64,000 nucleotides of DNA from Stomoxys calcitrans (Eukaryota; Arthropoda; Insecta; Diptera; Muscidae): assembly GCF_963082655.1 (NCBI RefSeq), contig NC_081552.1, positions 193,018,075 to 193,082,074 on the forward strand, written 5' to 3'. The position numbers and the translations under genes are program-made. Below the pieces are notes generated by a model that was not told the origin of the DNA, made no database searches, and saw only the letters and a program-made list of their open reading frames with translations. Shown piece after piece: positions 21,384 to 33,299 of the stretch. Numbering within the stretch: the first letter of the stretch is position 1; each line of letters opens with the position of its first letter.

Positions 21384-22184
21384 CATAATCCAGGTAACAA
21401 ATTTCGTGGAAACTTTATTGGATGAGAAAAACTTGCGATTCGAGAGATCCATTTGACAACAGTTCAGTATTGTTTTTAAAGAGTTATTTGTTAAGCTAAA
21501 CTTTGAATTGAAGCATTGAACTTAATTAATGGAAATGTCCAATATTATCTTTAATGATCCATACATTTAATAGATGGCAATTAATAATAGCGTCATATAT
21601 TACCAATTATGAAGCTTGACTTAAAAAAAGTTACATATTTGAAACGATACTCTTTAATGCCATTACTCAAAACCATGATAATATCTGAAGAACAATCCTA
21701 TCGCCTTTGGGAGAAAGGATATGGACAGAGTTCTCATTGGCCCCAATACACTGCATTACCTGAACATCATAATGATGAAGGTCTGCCCCATAGCTTCGTG
21801 TTGTAGGGCTTATAAGCTCATACCATCAATATGATCAACAACAAAATATATCTACAAAACCATGAGTTATAGACATTACACAATCTTATGCCGGTTCCCC
21901 AGCATAGAGATGTATAAGGTAATGGGGAATATTGAAAGATTTAGAGGATGGCTTTATACATTTTCTCTTTTTGGTTTTTTTTTTTTTTTGGAAATCTTTA
22001 TGATAAATTGCTGTAACAAGGCAAACTCGAAACAAATACTCGTTTTCTATACCACAGAGCTATAAAGTTTGCTGTAACATTAGCATCTTCAAGGATATTG
22101 TTATTTCAATACATGTTGTATGGAATGAGAACAGTAATGGATAATCAAAGAGCATTAAGAGTTATAATGATTTGTAAGGAATTT
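21384..22184. other. AT-rich stretch, nothing identified
   Basis: No transposon or gene signature is visible. The frame at 21609-21806 (65 codons) has no recognisable family. Confidence 0.4.
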
Positions 22185-22420
22185 TTTTTGGGGCGGACCG
22201 TCCCCCTTACCACAATTTTCAAAAACGCCAGAACTTGGAGATGGGTGCACCGTTGTAAGCAAAGTTTTGAATGCCACCTTATGGTACCCAAAAAACATGA
22301 AATTGGTATAAAATTTTGGGGTCAAATAATCCGGAGGGTACCCCCCTTCCCAAAACCACCCAAACGGACATGTTTACCGATTGGGATAATATGGGTATGA
22401 AAATGTCACAGAAAGTGTCA
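22185..22420 (-). repeat. Family 4 repeat fragment
   Basis: It matches the family 4 array at 50105-50310 in order: 'gtcccccttacc', 'caaaaacgccaga', 'gccaccttatggt', 'aacggacatgtttaccgatt', 'gggataatatgggtat'. It is non-coding. Confidence 0.7.
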
Positions 22421-22429
22421 GGGAGTCCC

Positions 22430-22818
22430 CCATCCCTATACTCTTTCCAACATTTCGGCCGGTATCTTACGAATAAATGCTTCAATGTCTTGTCTTCCAA
22501 TGTGTCAATTAAAGCGGGCTTGTCTGTAAAGATCGAACTGTAGCCTCTCAATAAGTCCATTCACGGTAGCGCTCACCATTCATTTTTTACGTTACGATTC
22601 GAATTATCTTTGAAGAAGTACGGTCCAATGATGCCACCAGCCCATAAACCGCACCAAACTGTGACTTTTTCTGGATGCATAGGTAGCTCTTGCAATACTT
22701 CTGGCTGATCTTCAGTCCAAAATCGACAATTCTGCTTATTTACGTAACCATTGAGCCAGAAATGAGCTTCGTCGTAAAATGGAAGAAGCTCGCGATGAAC
22801 TTTCTTAACAGAGTGCTG
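22430..22818 (-). pseudogene. Tc1/mariner transposase relic
   Basis: Minus strand: DEAHFWLNGYVNKQNCRFW and PMHPEKVTVWCGLWAGGIIG (22600-22760), then an internal deletion, then IFTDKPALIDTLEDKTLK (22470-22530). The first catalytic Asp (FYDEAHF) is present; the second-Asp and third-Asp regions are deleted, so the enzyme would be dead. It joins LINE sequence in frame at its upstream side. It is the same transposase family as at 42.6 and 53.3 kb. Confidence 0.75.
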
Positions 22819-23075
22819 CAGGCATGTGACGCAGATTGCAGTGGCATATGAGAATTTGTAAGAGCTGTCAAATGTGACACCAAGTATTTTGGGATACTTG
22901 ATGGTCGTAATTGTTACTCTTTCGACCATAGCATTCAGCTACCTAGCTGGGAGCTGGGCTCATGTGTGTATGTTGTGAACAATGTGGCTGAAGATTTAGT
23001 GGCTGATATCATCAGATCTCTTGTAGCGATATAAGAGGCAAGTTCGTTGAGGTAGACGTTTAACCTACAGCAGAT
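22815..23075 (-). pseudogene. LINE reverse transcriptase C-terminal fragment
   Basis: Minus-strand pieces: CCRLNVYLNELASYI (about 23010-23060), SATKSSATLFT (22960-23000) and TTIKYPKILGVTFDSSYKFS (22850-22920), typical of the region after the YADD palm in jockey/R1-like LINEs. The stretch 23076-23480 shows nothing I can assign with confidence. Confidence 0.65.
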
Positions 23076-23479
23076 GCCATCAATGGGTGGCACCTGCTCC
23101 ATCTCTATGCCATCTGGAACGCTGGTGGAATGTAGGACAGGTAGAGGTAAAACAGTGCCCGAGATTTAACTTCGCCTCGGAGAACTCCCTGTTTCACTCT
23201 ACGGTGATTCGTCTCTTATCCCCAAATTCCTCAAATAAAATGGCGACCACACAGATAATTCGCGACCCAGTGTTTCAGGCCTGGCTGGAAGGACGTATTG
23301 GCGTTGTCCTCAAACTTTCAGGAAAATGGCGTTGTTGGACTATATCTTTAATACAGGGTGAGATTAATTGATGTGAGTTGACCACTTTCCACTTCTCCTA
23401 TCTTCAAGCGACTATAAATTTTGATCTATTGAACCGATTTGCATGATTAATAACTCTGAAGAAAGAGGTTGTCGTTAGA

Positions 23480-23700
23480 GAAAGAGCTTGGTATAGCTGC
23501 CATATGAACCAACCTACAAATTAAGCATCTTAGGTTTATAAAATGCATATTTTTTATCCGATTATGATGAAATTTACGATGAAATTTGGAACGGAGAGCT
23601 TTATTAGACCTGTCTACATTTTTGGCGCATATGACCCAGATCAGTCTAACTTAAGGTGTAGGTCCCATACAAACGTAAACTCCATTTCGGTATTTTTGAT
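23480..23700 (+). mobile_element. Degenerate DINE family 2 monomers
   Basis: 'tatagctgccatatgaacca', 'atcttaggtttataaaatgc', 'gatgaaatttggaacggaga' and 'tgacccagatcagtctaact' follow family 2 order. About one and a half monomers remain with neither terminus. Confidence 0.6.
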
Positions 23701-23799
23701 TTCCTGAGAGTTTATGGAAAGGACGTAAACTCTCATTCAAATGCATAGAACATTTTTTACCTGTCTGATCAACAGGAAAAAGTTGTGGACATATTTCCA

Positions 23800-24040
23800 A
23801 TTTCTTCGCCGTTTGCAGGTAGCATTGGCTAGGTCATGTACTGAGAATAAATGAAGAAGCACCAGCGAAGAAGTATTTAGAAGGCGACCATAATAGAATA
23901 CACAAAAGAGTACGACCGCAACTGCTATAGAGAAATCAAGTGGACAAATATTCCTCGAAACTGGGTGTCAGAGGCGTTTGGAAAACTACTCTTCGGTGGG
24001 CCAAAAGGAAAAACTTTCTGTAATGGCCCACTAAAATAAA
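23800..24040 (+). pseudogene. RTE-like LINE C-terminal fragment with tail
   Basis: The plus-strand translation contains LRINEEAPAKKYLEGDHN and later GVRGVWKTTLRWAKRKNFL, the tail region also seen at 42.3 and 52.7 kb. It ends 'ctaaaataaagtaaag', similar to the 3' end near 52865. Confidence 0.6.
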
Positions 24041-25785
24041 GTAAAGTTTGGGTAAAAAATCTGACAATTATTTGTGATAATTTTTGGTAAAAGTAGGTTT
24101 AGAAGATATTTTTTTACCAACCACCTTAAAACACTGGTACGAATTTAAATTTTTAAAAAATTTTAAAATTTTTAAAATTTTAAAATTTTTTTACTGTCCG
24201 TTAAAAAGTCCTCAGATTTATGCTACTTTTTCCTCCACCACTGTAGAGCTTGTTGAAAATTCTGAAGTTTTTTTTTAGCATTGTGTGCACATAAACATAT
24301 GAGCATACATGCGGAGCATCTGATTGCATATGGAAACTCCACTTAGACACAGACAGACAAATAACTAGACGGATTGATGGAAAGACGGACGACAGAAAAC
24401 AAGTAACTGGAAGTTTAACAAGCTTTTGTATACAACTCCCTATTGTGCCTGCAGAGCAAATGTCGTTGTTGTTGAAGTGTTTTTGTCGTCGTCCTCGTTT
24501 GCTTTTATATTTCGTTAACTTAGGCAAAGAGATAACGAGCCTACAATTTGGCTGAATGCTCTAGCCAGAGTTTTACATTTCCTTAACTTTAGCATTTGTT
24601 GCATGCACCATTCGATGTTATCTGCCTTAGCAGCGGGCCTTCAAATGAGATTTGTGTATCTGAATGACGGACTACTTCTAATGTCAGCTATTCATTATAT
24701 TTGCTCAAATGTTGAGTTGCAATTTACATGCGAGTACTTCAATTTCTATGCAGTACAACAAGCATTGGATCATTTGAAAACTCCTGGGCTCCAAGTTGCT
24801 ATGGTAAATCTGGCACTGCGCTACTGCAGCCCCGGCCAACACTTGATAATGATGAGGAGAAAAAAATTCGAGTTTGTATTTCAATTTCATTGTTGCCCTT
24901 ATCGTATTTGCTGAGGCAACCATGGTTCCTCTAGCCAATGATGACGATGACACAATGAAGTTGCCTTAAAATATTTCCGGTCCTCTCATTGGGATGCCCC
25001 ATTGTTTGAGATCTCTTCTGTTCTACATTTCTGGGAGTTGGCAAGGCAAATAAATGTTGTATCAGAAACAGACTATGCAACTATGCCACCACCACCACCA
25101 GCATCCAAAGTTCCAAGTTTCAAGTGCAGTTTATTTGTTTGTCTGTTTCCTTGGAGTCTAGTTTTCCCACAAAAAAGAACCTAAAGACACAAGCAGTTTA
25201 TCAATTTTCAACATTGTCCTTTACTATCACAATTCGATGTTGTTTGTTGCAAAAACTTCTCTACTCTCTCAATGGGAGAGATTTCGTACAATTGTATGCA
25301 CTTTATTTTTATTTCTGGTTTTCTATTCTCTGTCCAATCTTTTGTTTATGGGTTTTGTGTTAAATTAAAGTCCATACAATTACAACTGGCATCGAATACA
25401 AATGAGAGTGAATGTAATTGAAAGAAAGTTGCATAAAACAAAATAAGCCTAAAAGTATGCCATTAATCTCCGATTTGACATTTTGTACATATTGGGATTT
25501 AAACTGTTTCAACTACAGCTAAATTTATGTAGTACAAATATTGAACTTCTGTTGCAGATGAATAGAGACTATTTTGGGAGTATTTGAATATGTACAGCTT
25601 TATGAGTCCTTTGAAACTTTTTCAATGAGTAATGCAATTACGAATGATTATCTATAAAAGAAATTTGTTTAATGGCCCCTAAATGTAGACAACACATGTT
25701 GTACGACTGAAAGGAAAATCCTTAAAATAGTAGATTTTTGATTATTTTCACAAAATTTTTACAAATTTTAAATTTTGATAAAGAT
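24041..25785. other. Long non-repetitive stretch, no gene seen
   Basis: It includes a very AT-rich palindromic tract of A and T runs (about 24140-24192). The frame at 24603-24914 (103 codons) overlaps two other frames on both strands and has no family signature. A conserved non-coding element could hide here, but I cannot see one. Confidence 0.45.
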
Positions 25786-26345
25786 TCAAAAACGGCTTAA
25801 CTGATTTTCTTGAAATTTTCACAGATGGTGCATAATTACCCCGTGGTGAAAATAGGGTACTACATTTTTTGATATCTAAATGGGGATGGGAACTAAATTT
25901 GGTGTGCTCTCTTATAGCAACGAAAAATTAAACATTTGGTATCCTAATTTCAAATTAGGTACCTAGGGGGGGCACCCCATCCCCAAAATCCACCAAATAT
26001 ATATAAACCAATCACGACAATATCGGACTCAAATGAAAGGTATTTTAGAGTAGAAGAAACATATCTGATATCCAATTGTGGAACCAAGTGTTTGGGGGAC
26101 CACCCCTGCCCCCAAAACTATCCTAAGTCGGACATATTTACCGACCATGGTAATATAGAGTTCAAATAAAAGGTATTTGGGAGTAGAGCGTGAAATTGAT
26201 TCCCACTTTTGGGATCAAGTTTCTTGGGGTCCACCCCTTCCCCAAAACTCCCACCAAACAGGACTTATTTACTGGCCATGGCAATATAGGGCTAATATAA
26301 AAGGAATTTGAGAGTAGAATAAGAATCTGTTATCCAAATATTCTA
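25786..26345 (-). repeat. Family 4 tandem repeat element
   Basis: The terminal part reads as the reverse complement of the block near 38230-38330 ('gggtactacattttttgata', 25857-25876). About three monomers follow: 'aaatgaaaggtattttagag' near 26033, 'aaataaaaggtatttgggag' near 26164, 'ataaaaggaatttgagagta' near 26296, spacing about 130 bp. It is non-coding and directly abuts LINE-D. Confidence 0.72.
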
Positions 26346-28110
26346 CCTGTGCTGGATGGGTTGAAGCTACCACTCTCTTCGAAGGTCAATGATTTGGCGG
26401 TGATTCTTGGCCAGAAACTAAGATGGAGAAGAAACATCGAGGGAATGTTTAAAAGGGGGCAGAATGGGCTCTACTTCTATCGCAACCCGTTGGAAAGGAG
26501 TTGGGGGCTAAGCCCAGGGATGGTGCACTGCATATTTACGGCAATCCTTCGGCCAATTCTCACCTATGATTGTCTGGTGTGGCACAAAGCTCTAGGCAAT
26601 TGTGATCTCCGCCGGATGATCGAGAAGGTGCAGGTAACCGGGGCAGTTCTAATCTTTGACCAAAGAGAAGTGCACCTAGAGATGCGCTGAATATCATTCT
26701 CGATGTACATGTCGCTCTTCTAATTTAGACCATTCTTTTGTTCTGCGGGGGGATTCTGATGCCGCGTGCCGACTGAATATATACCAAGAGATTAATTTTT
26801 CTGAAAAGGTATCTCCGAGTTGGGGGCACCCCACCCTTCCCGGGATCGTCTGTATACACGGATGGGTCTAAAGTGGATGAGAGCACTGGAGCAAGAGTCT
26901 TTATTGAATTCCTTGCAATCAGGACATCTTGTAGACTTCTGGAGGGGTGCAGCATCTTTAGGCGGATGTTTTCGCTATCCTGAAGGCACTGGTGCTCTTC
27001 TAATTTAGGCCATTCTTCGGTTCTGAGGGGGTAATGGTGATGCCGCGTGGTGACTGTTTATATGCCAGGGAAGTCCTTCCTTGTGGATGGGATGGAAGTC
27101 TTTTACTCGAAAAGGTATCTCCGGGTTTGGGGCACCCCATCCTTCCTGGGATCATCTTTATACACGGATGGGTCTAAATTGGATGGGGCCACTGGAGCAG
27201 AAGTTTTCATTGAATTCCATGCAATCAGGGAATCTTATAGACGGAGGTCTTCGCAATCCTAAAGGAACTGGAGACCCGATCAGGCTGTCACGATATACGT
27301 GTTCCCGCGGCGATCGGTCCTTTGGACCGGGAAAAGCTTCCTCACCTACGGGAGCTTCACGAGGATCGCCACCTCCACATGAAAATTAAGGTGATGGTGT
27401 AAAGAGCTTTCGCAAACTATGGAAAGGTCTTTCAGGCTCTGCTGGATACCATACCATCAAGATGTATCTGGAACCGAAGCGGCCGAAAAGATGGCCAGAA
27501 TTAAATCGCTGATTACCGCAGACCTTGCAGTCGAATAAGTGAGACCTCTACTGTGCGAGCTTCTTGGTAGGGTGTGGCTTCTGTGAACGAGTATTTCATG
27601 AAACAGGACATCGCTTATCTTGGGGCTGAGAAAGCTTGAATTAGGACCGCTAATAGGAATCCAGACTGGTCATTGCAAACGTCAAGTCTTGCAGGTCGTG
27701 AACAGTCAAGCGGCGCTAAAGGCTCTGGCATCCGGCCGCGCGAGGTCAAAACTGGTTAGAAGATAAAAAGAGCTTCTTCGAACTATGGGAAGGGCTATAA
27801 GGCTCTGTTAGGTCGCAGACCATCAAAGTGTGACGCCAAACGAAGCGAAGCTGGTCAGGCTGATTGCCGCAGATCTTGCTTTGGTATCAATGATACCTCC
27901 ACTGTGCGAGCTTCTTGGCAGGGTGGACGGCTTCTGTGAACGAGTATTTCATGAAACAGGACATCGCTTATCCTGAGGCTGAGAAAGCATGAATTAGAAC
28001 TGCTAATAGGAATCCTGAATGTTATTTGGAATGTCAGGTCATTGATGTCGCAAAAAATAAAAACTGGACCAGGGAAGGACCTACGGGATCTTGAGGGCTT
28101 TTGAACCCTT
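26330..28110 (+). pseudogene. LINE-D relic: post-RT region, RNase H, 3' end, rearranged
   Basis: Plus strand. 26349-26690 encodes ILGQKLRWRRNIEGMFKRG and GLSPGMVHCIFTAILRPILT, the segment between RT palm and RNase H. Two RNase H starts follow, SSVYTDGSKVD (about 26850) and SSLYTDGSKLDG (about 27155), because of a 280-bp duplication. A 3' untranslated block with 'gatcggtcctttggaccggg' appears at 27317. Beyond it, C-terminal material is again repeated (27401 and 27767, roughly 350-366 bp apart), with an RNase H motif VNSQAALKALASGRARSKLV near 27700-27755. The order cannot be that of one simple element. Confidence 0.7.
26714..27273. repeat. 280-bp tandem duplication in LINE-D
   Basis: 'gctcttctaatttagaccat' at 26714 returns as 'gctcttctaatttaggccat' at 26994, a period of 280 bp. 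The copies are clearly diverged and carry separate indels. Confidence 0.75.
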
Positions 28111-28164
28111 TAGGATGAAGAGGAGGAGGATGATGATGAGTATGAAGATATCAAATCGTGGGTG

Positions 28165-29065
28165 TAAATGGAGCCCAAGTTAAATATACTCCCAACGACA
28201 TCAATAGGGATTATTATCAGATTATGGACTGATCAACGACATGTGGAAAATTTCAGCTAAATCAGATAAGAATTTCGCCCTCAAGAAGGCTAATAGGGAG
28301 ATCGGTTTATATAGCGGCTATATCAGGTTATAGACTGATTTAGACCGATTCTGAACGGCGTACCGCAGTGCGACAGCTTTTTGGGGAAATTTTTTTGGAT
28401 AAAAATTTTGCCTTCTAGAGGCTCAAGTAGTCTAATCTGAAGATCTGTTTATATGGTAGCTATATCAGAAAATGGAGCCATTTGGACCATGCTCGACCTA
28501 GTTGTTGGAACTTAAAACATACCGTGCAAATTTTCAGCCCAATCGGATAAAAATTCCACCCTCTAGAGGTTCAAGAAGTCAAATTGGGAGATCGGTTTAT
28601 ATGGCAGCTAAAGCAGAGAATGGGCCGATTTGAACGATACTAGCCATAGTTGTTGGAAAATTAAAACAGAGCTTCATGTTCAAAATTTCAGCCAAATCGG
28701 CTAAGATTTTCGTCTTCTAGAGGCTCAAGAAGTCAAATCGGGAGATCGGTTTATGGGGCAGCTGAAGCAGGTAATGGACCGATTTGAAACATACTCTACA
28801 CAGTTGTTAGAAGTCAAAACAAACCATCGCTTGCAAAATTTCAGTCAAATCGTATAAAAATTACGCCCTCCAGGGGCTCAAGTAGTCTAATCTGAAGATA
28901 ATCATACTTAACATATTGTACATCTTGAAAGTCAAAACAAAATAATACGGGCAAAATTTCAGCCAAATCAGAATATAATTTCACCCCCTATAGGCTCAAC
29001 TGTATATTTTATATGGGAACTGTATCAGAATATGAACCAGTTTGGACGTAGAGGACGAAGTGTCT
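28165..29065 (-). mobile_element. DINE-1-like element, family 1 monomers
   Basis: Reversed family 1 units: 'aggttcaagaagtcaaattg' near 28566, 'gctcaagaagtcaaatcggg' near 28723, further divergent units to 29065. Neither terminus is intact. A SINE piece interrupts it at 28345-28400. The short stretch 29066-29160 resembles family 4. Confidence 0.7.
28345..28400 (-). mobile_element. Small SINE fragment inside DINE monomers
   Basis: 'gattctgaacggcgtaccgc', 'agtgcgacagctttttgggg' match the central part of the SINE family. DINE monomer sequence continues on both sides. Confidence 0.6.
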
Positions 29066-29159
29066 GAGCGAACATCCAACCCCAAAAACCCACCCAAAAC
29101 AGGACTATTTTAAGGCCCATAGAAAAAAGGGCTCACACAAATGCTATTAAGGAGTGAAA

Positions 29160-29690
29160 GAAGGCGTAGCGATGAAGAGCAGGCCCCATTTTGACAAGAT
29201 TTCCTAAAGAAATGAAGAAGATGCTAGAACACGGGTTCTGTTCCATTTGTCGGGACCGTATCCATAAGCGGTTGGTGGCAGTTATTTGGCCATTTTTTTT
29301 TCGATAAATCCCCAACAGAATATACACTGTACAGTGTACAGCAAATTGTTCATGCAAACTTAAGTTGTAAAATTGATAACTTGTTCCCCCCTTACAGCTG
29401 GTAAGCGTTCTTCTACAATACGATTATATCCATGGAAAATTCAATTTATTTATGCTATGATCCTTTAGACTAATATAAAGGGCAATTATATTTCGTTGGA
29501 GCTTATATTCTATAGCCAGCATTGCCTCTTACCACATGGTCTATCTAATCTACTGTTCAATGTTTCAATGATTTCGACTTAAGCATCATAAAATGGAGAA
29601 ATAAGTACCTGTAATGAAAAAGAAAATTGAAATCATGGTTTAGTAGGCAATTGAAATAAGAGGCAAATGGTATATCTTCTTTTTATATAC
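29160..29690. other. Stretch without recognisable features
   Basis: I see no transposon or gene signature. The 74-codon minus frame at 29133-29357 has no known family. Confidence 0.4.
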
Positions 29691-30990
29691 AACAAGTAAG
29701 AGCGTGCTAAGTTCGGCCGGGCCGAATCTTATATACCCTCCACCATGGATCGCATTGGTGGAGTTATTTTCCCGGCATCTCTTCTTAGGCAAAAAAGGAT
29801 ATAAGAAAAGATTTACTCTGCTATTAAAGCAATGTCAAGGTATGGTACAATTAAATTATATATTGGAGACCTGTGTAAAACGTCAGCCAATTCGAATAAG
29901 AATTTCGCCCTTTGGGGGCTCAAAAAGTAAAATATAGAGATCGATTTATATGGGAGCTGTATCAGGCTATAGATCAATTCAGACCATAATAAACACGCAT
30001 GCTGATAGTCATGAGAGGTCCGTCGGCAGGCAAATCGGATAATAATTGCGACCTCTAGATGCTCAAGAAGTCAAGACCCCAGATCGGTATATATGGCAGC
30101 TATATCAGGCTATGAACCGATTTGAACCTTATTTACCACAGTTGTTGAAAGTAAGAATAAAATACGTCATGCAAAATTTCAGCCAAATCGGATAGGAATT
30201 GCGCCCTCTAGAAGCTCAAGAAGTCAAGTCCACAGATCTGTTTATATGGCAGCTATATCTGGTTATGCACTGATTTGAACCATACTTGGTACAGTTGTTG
30301 GATATCATAACAAAATACTTTGTGCAAAATTTCATTCCAATCGGATAAGAATTGCGCCCTCTAGAGGCTCAAGAAGTCAAGACCCAAGATCGGTTTATAT
30401 GACAGCTATATCAGGTCATAGACCGATTTGAACCATACTCGGCACAGCTGTTCGATATCACAACAAAACACGTGGTGCAAAAATTAATTTCAATCGGATA
30501 AGAATTGCGCACTCTAGAGGCTAAAGAAGTCAAGACCCAAGATCGGTTTATATGACAGCTATATCAGGTTATGGACTGATTTGAACCATATTTGGTACAG
30601 TTGTTGGATACCATAACAAAACACGTCGTGCAAAATTTGATTCCAATCGGATGAGTATTGCGCACTTTTGAAGCTCAAGAAGCCAAGACCCAAGATCGGT
30701 TTATATGGAAGCTATATCAAAACATGGACTTATTTAAACCATACTTAGCGCAGTTGTTGGAAGTGATGCCAAAACACCACCTGCAAAATTTCAGCCAACT
30801 CGGATAAGAATTGTGCCCTCTATTGGCTCAAGAATTCAAGATCCAAGATCGGTTTATATGGCAGCATAGACCGATATGGCCCATTTACAATCCCAACCGA
30901 CCTACACTAATAAAAAGTATTTGTGCAAAATTCAAGCGGCTAGCTTTACTCCTTCGAAAGTGAGCGTGCTTTCGACAGACAGACGGACGG
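29691..30990 (-). mobile_element. DINE-1-like element, family 1, 3' end intact
   Basis: It begins with the reversed 3' terminus 'acaagtaagagcgtgctaag', hairpin TTCGGCCGGGCCGAA (29711-29725) and 'taccctccaccatgg'. A unique 3' block follows, then seven to eight monomers with 'gctcaagaagtcaag' near 30060, 30216, 30367 and 30520 (about 152-bp period). It ends within the head at 'cagacagacggacggac' (30976), so the extreme 5' end with TATACCC is missing. Confidence 0.85.
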
Positions 30991-31097
30991 ACAAAAAACT
31001 TGAAAAATGAAATGAAATAAAGACAAAATTTCAACTAAATTTGTTTAGAAGATAAAATAGCAATGAAATTTTCCCTAAAGACATGGGACGAAATAGC

Positions 31098-31740
31098 TGT
31101 GAGCCCCACACACACCAACCACTATGGGACGATTTTCTTTAGAAGACGATTTCTTCTTTAGAATACTTCTCAACCACATTAGGTGTGATGGCTTCAAGGG
31201 CCGTGCGTTGATATGTGGTATTTAAATCGTATTAATAGCGAAAACGCATCTATTACAATTACCACATTAACCACTTTCGACTACCCTGTCTATTAGCTAT
31301 ACTTTTCCCCAATGCATGTATTTTTGTGTAATGACAGACATTCTATCTGTGACAAATTACACTTCTTCCCTGCCACACATGATTTTGTGCATCTGTTGGA
31401 AGTTGTATTGATGGCTTCGAACGGTAAGACAACGGCTATGGTCCACGCTGTTGCTCGGTGTGCCAAGGTTCGAACCATGGCCGGGCTCTGCCACGGAAGT
31501 AGTGTAATTGTCGCAGAAAAAAAGTCTGTCACTACACAAAAACACATGCATTGGGACAAAGTACAGCTAATAGACAGGGTTGTCGAGCGTGGTTAATGTG
31601 GTAGTAGAGTCGTTTTCGCTATTAATACGATTCAAATACAACATACCAACGCACGGCCCTTGAAGCCATCACACCTAATATGGTTGAAAAGTCTTCTAAC
31701 CAAAGACGAATCGCATCCCATAGTGCTTGGTGTGTGTTGC
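31098..31740. mobile_element. Foldback element with ~240-270-bp inverted arms
   Basis: The left arm (about 31098-31370) and right arm (about 31498-31740) are inverted copies at roughly 85-90% by eye: 'acacacaccaaccactatgg' (31101) pairs with the right-arm end near 31735, and 'tgtgatggcttcaagggccg' (31184) with 'acggcccttgaagccatcac' (about 31651). The middle 31371-31497 is non-repeated and includes 'caaggttcgaaccatgg', a B-box-like palindrome. The 94-codon frame at 31312-31596 is an artefact of arm sequence. Confidence 0.75.
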
Positions 31741-32763
31741 TCTCATTGGCTTTCCTTTGCCATTTGCATCGCCGATCATTGGGCTCGTCTCGAAAGAGAA
31801 ACAGACAGAAATTTATTTCATTTCATTGAAATTTTGCATTTTTTTCTCAGTGTAGAACAACATATTTGTTTTATATTCAAAAATATATTCTCTACTAATT
31901 AATCAATTAATTGTGACAATGATTTATTAAACGCATGGCAAATAATTAAATTCTGCTCAAGTCTTTTTGAAAAACGCCGTTTGTTGCTTTCGATATCCAA
32001 AACAAAATAGAAAACCAAAAAACGTGGTGCCATTATGTCAGCCACTTTGAAAAAACGAACTGGGGACACAGTAATTGTCTTTCGTAGAATGGTCATCACC
32101 ATCACGCTGATGATGAAGATGACCAACATATGTCCATGAATCATCAAAAGATTTTTATTACTCCATAAAAATCACTCAGTATTTCAATTTTGCTAAGAGC
32201 TTCAATGGAAAAAGAACACTGAGGGGGGAGGAGGACAGGACAGAAGGCCTTGTGATTTCGTTGGAGGAACGATAGAGCTCAGAGAAAAGGCCTTAGTATA
32301 TAAATTTTGTTTGTGTGTGTGTGTGCGTTTTTTTATCTCTGCCAGTTCTTCCATTTGGTATTCTTGGCCTTTTGCTTTAGCAATTATTTTATCAGCATTT
32401 ATTTGAAATCATTATTGAATAATTAATTGAAGACTGCTGCTGCGGCAACACTGCTTGCGTGTGGTATCACACAGTGGCACACATCTAATGTGGCTTTGAT
32501 TGGCCATAGCCAGTGTCGAGTTTATAATTATTGGCATTCGTATTTATTTTGCGGGCAAGTCTGCCTTTCAATTTGAATAATATTTCAATAAATGATGTGC
32601 TTAATTAGGTGCTTTCGACTAGTAAACTGTTTATCGCCATAAATAAACATAAGTATAAGCCATATATCATGTAATTCGCACCTAACGATAATGACTAAAA
32701 TGTATGGTGTTTTGTTCAATGTGAGAATGGTCAATGCGATATTGCCGTAATAGCTTTAGCATT
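31741..32763. other. AT-rich stretch, no gene seen
   Basis: I see no coding or transposon signature. It includes a (GT)n run at 32311-32326 and a purine-rich patch 'ggggggaggaggacaggaca' near 32223. It resembles intron or intergenic DNA. Confidence 0.45.
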
Positions 32764-32965
32764 TTTATACTCGCAACCAGCACTGTGGTATAGGGTTTTA
32801 TGACTTTACGCATTTGTTTGCAACTCTAAGAAGCAGAACAGCTAGACCCTTTCATACGCATACCGATCGGCTTAGAATCACCTCCTGATTCAATAAAGCT
32901 CTGTCTGTCCGTCTGTTCATCTGCCTGTCCATGTATTCTTGTGATCAAGGTGCAGGTCCCATTTG
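32764..32965 (+). mobile_element. Related DINE-like 5' head (family 5)
   Basis: 'tttttatactcgcaaccagc', 'actgtggtatagggttttat', 'gcatttgtttgcaact' and 'ctgtctgtccgtctgttcat' follow the order of a Helentron-type head (terminal TATAC, spaced inverted match, TTTGTTTG-AAC, GTCC/GTCT-rich block). It is more divergent than families 1-3. It runs directly into the minisatellite instead of monomers. Confidence 0.6.
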
Positions 32966-32971
32966 GGTGAT

Positions 32972-33262
32972 GGGTAAATACCCAAAAGGTATTGAGTAAA
33001 TATCCGGGTATTTACCCGGTAAATTGAGTAAACACCCGGATATTTACCCGGTAAATTGAGTAAATACCCGGATATTTATCCGGTAAATTGAGTAAATACC
33101 CGGGTATTTACCCGGTAAATTGAGTAAATACCCGGATATTTACCCGGTAAATTGAGTAAATATCCGGGTATTTACCCGGTAAATTGAGTAAATACCCGAA
33201 TATTTACCCGGTAAATTGAGTAAATACCGGGGTATTTACCCATTTCTACCCAAAAGCTGGGT
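32972..33262. repeat. 32-bp minisatellite with palindromic core
   Basis: The unit is about 32 bp: 'gtaaattgag' then the self-complementary core GTAAATACCCGGGTATTTAC. About seven and a half units run from 33000 to 33240, with flanking partial cores 'gggtaaatacccaaaagg' (32972) and 'gctgggtatttata' (33256). Several cores are perfect palindromes; others carry one or two changes such as 'taaatacccggatattta'. Confidence 0.9.
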
Positions 33263-33299
33263 ATTTATAATTTTGCAGATATCTAGGGTGAAAAAACAT

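Noticed and set aside
24603..24914. 103-codon frame as a possible small gene
   Set aside because: It overlaps frames on both strands, and there is no family signature or clear coding bias by eye.
31312..31596. 94-codon frame in the foldback element
   Set aside because: It spans arm and middle of an inverted repeat, the opposite strand is also open, and there is no transposase motif.
32972..33262. Telomere-type repeat
   Set aside because: The unit is 32 bp and palindromic, not a short G-rich telomere motif, and flies of this group do not use simple telomerase repeats.
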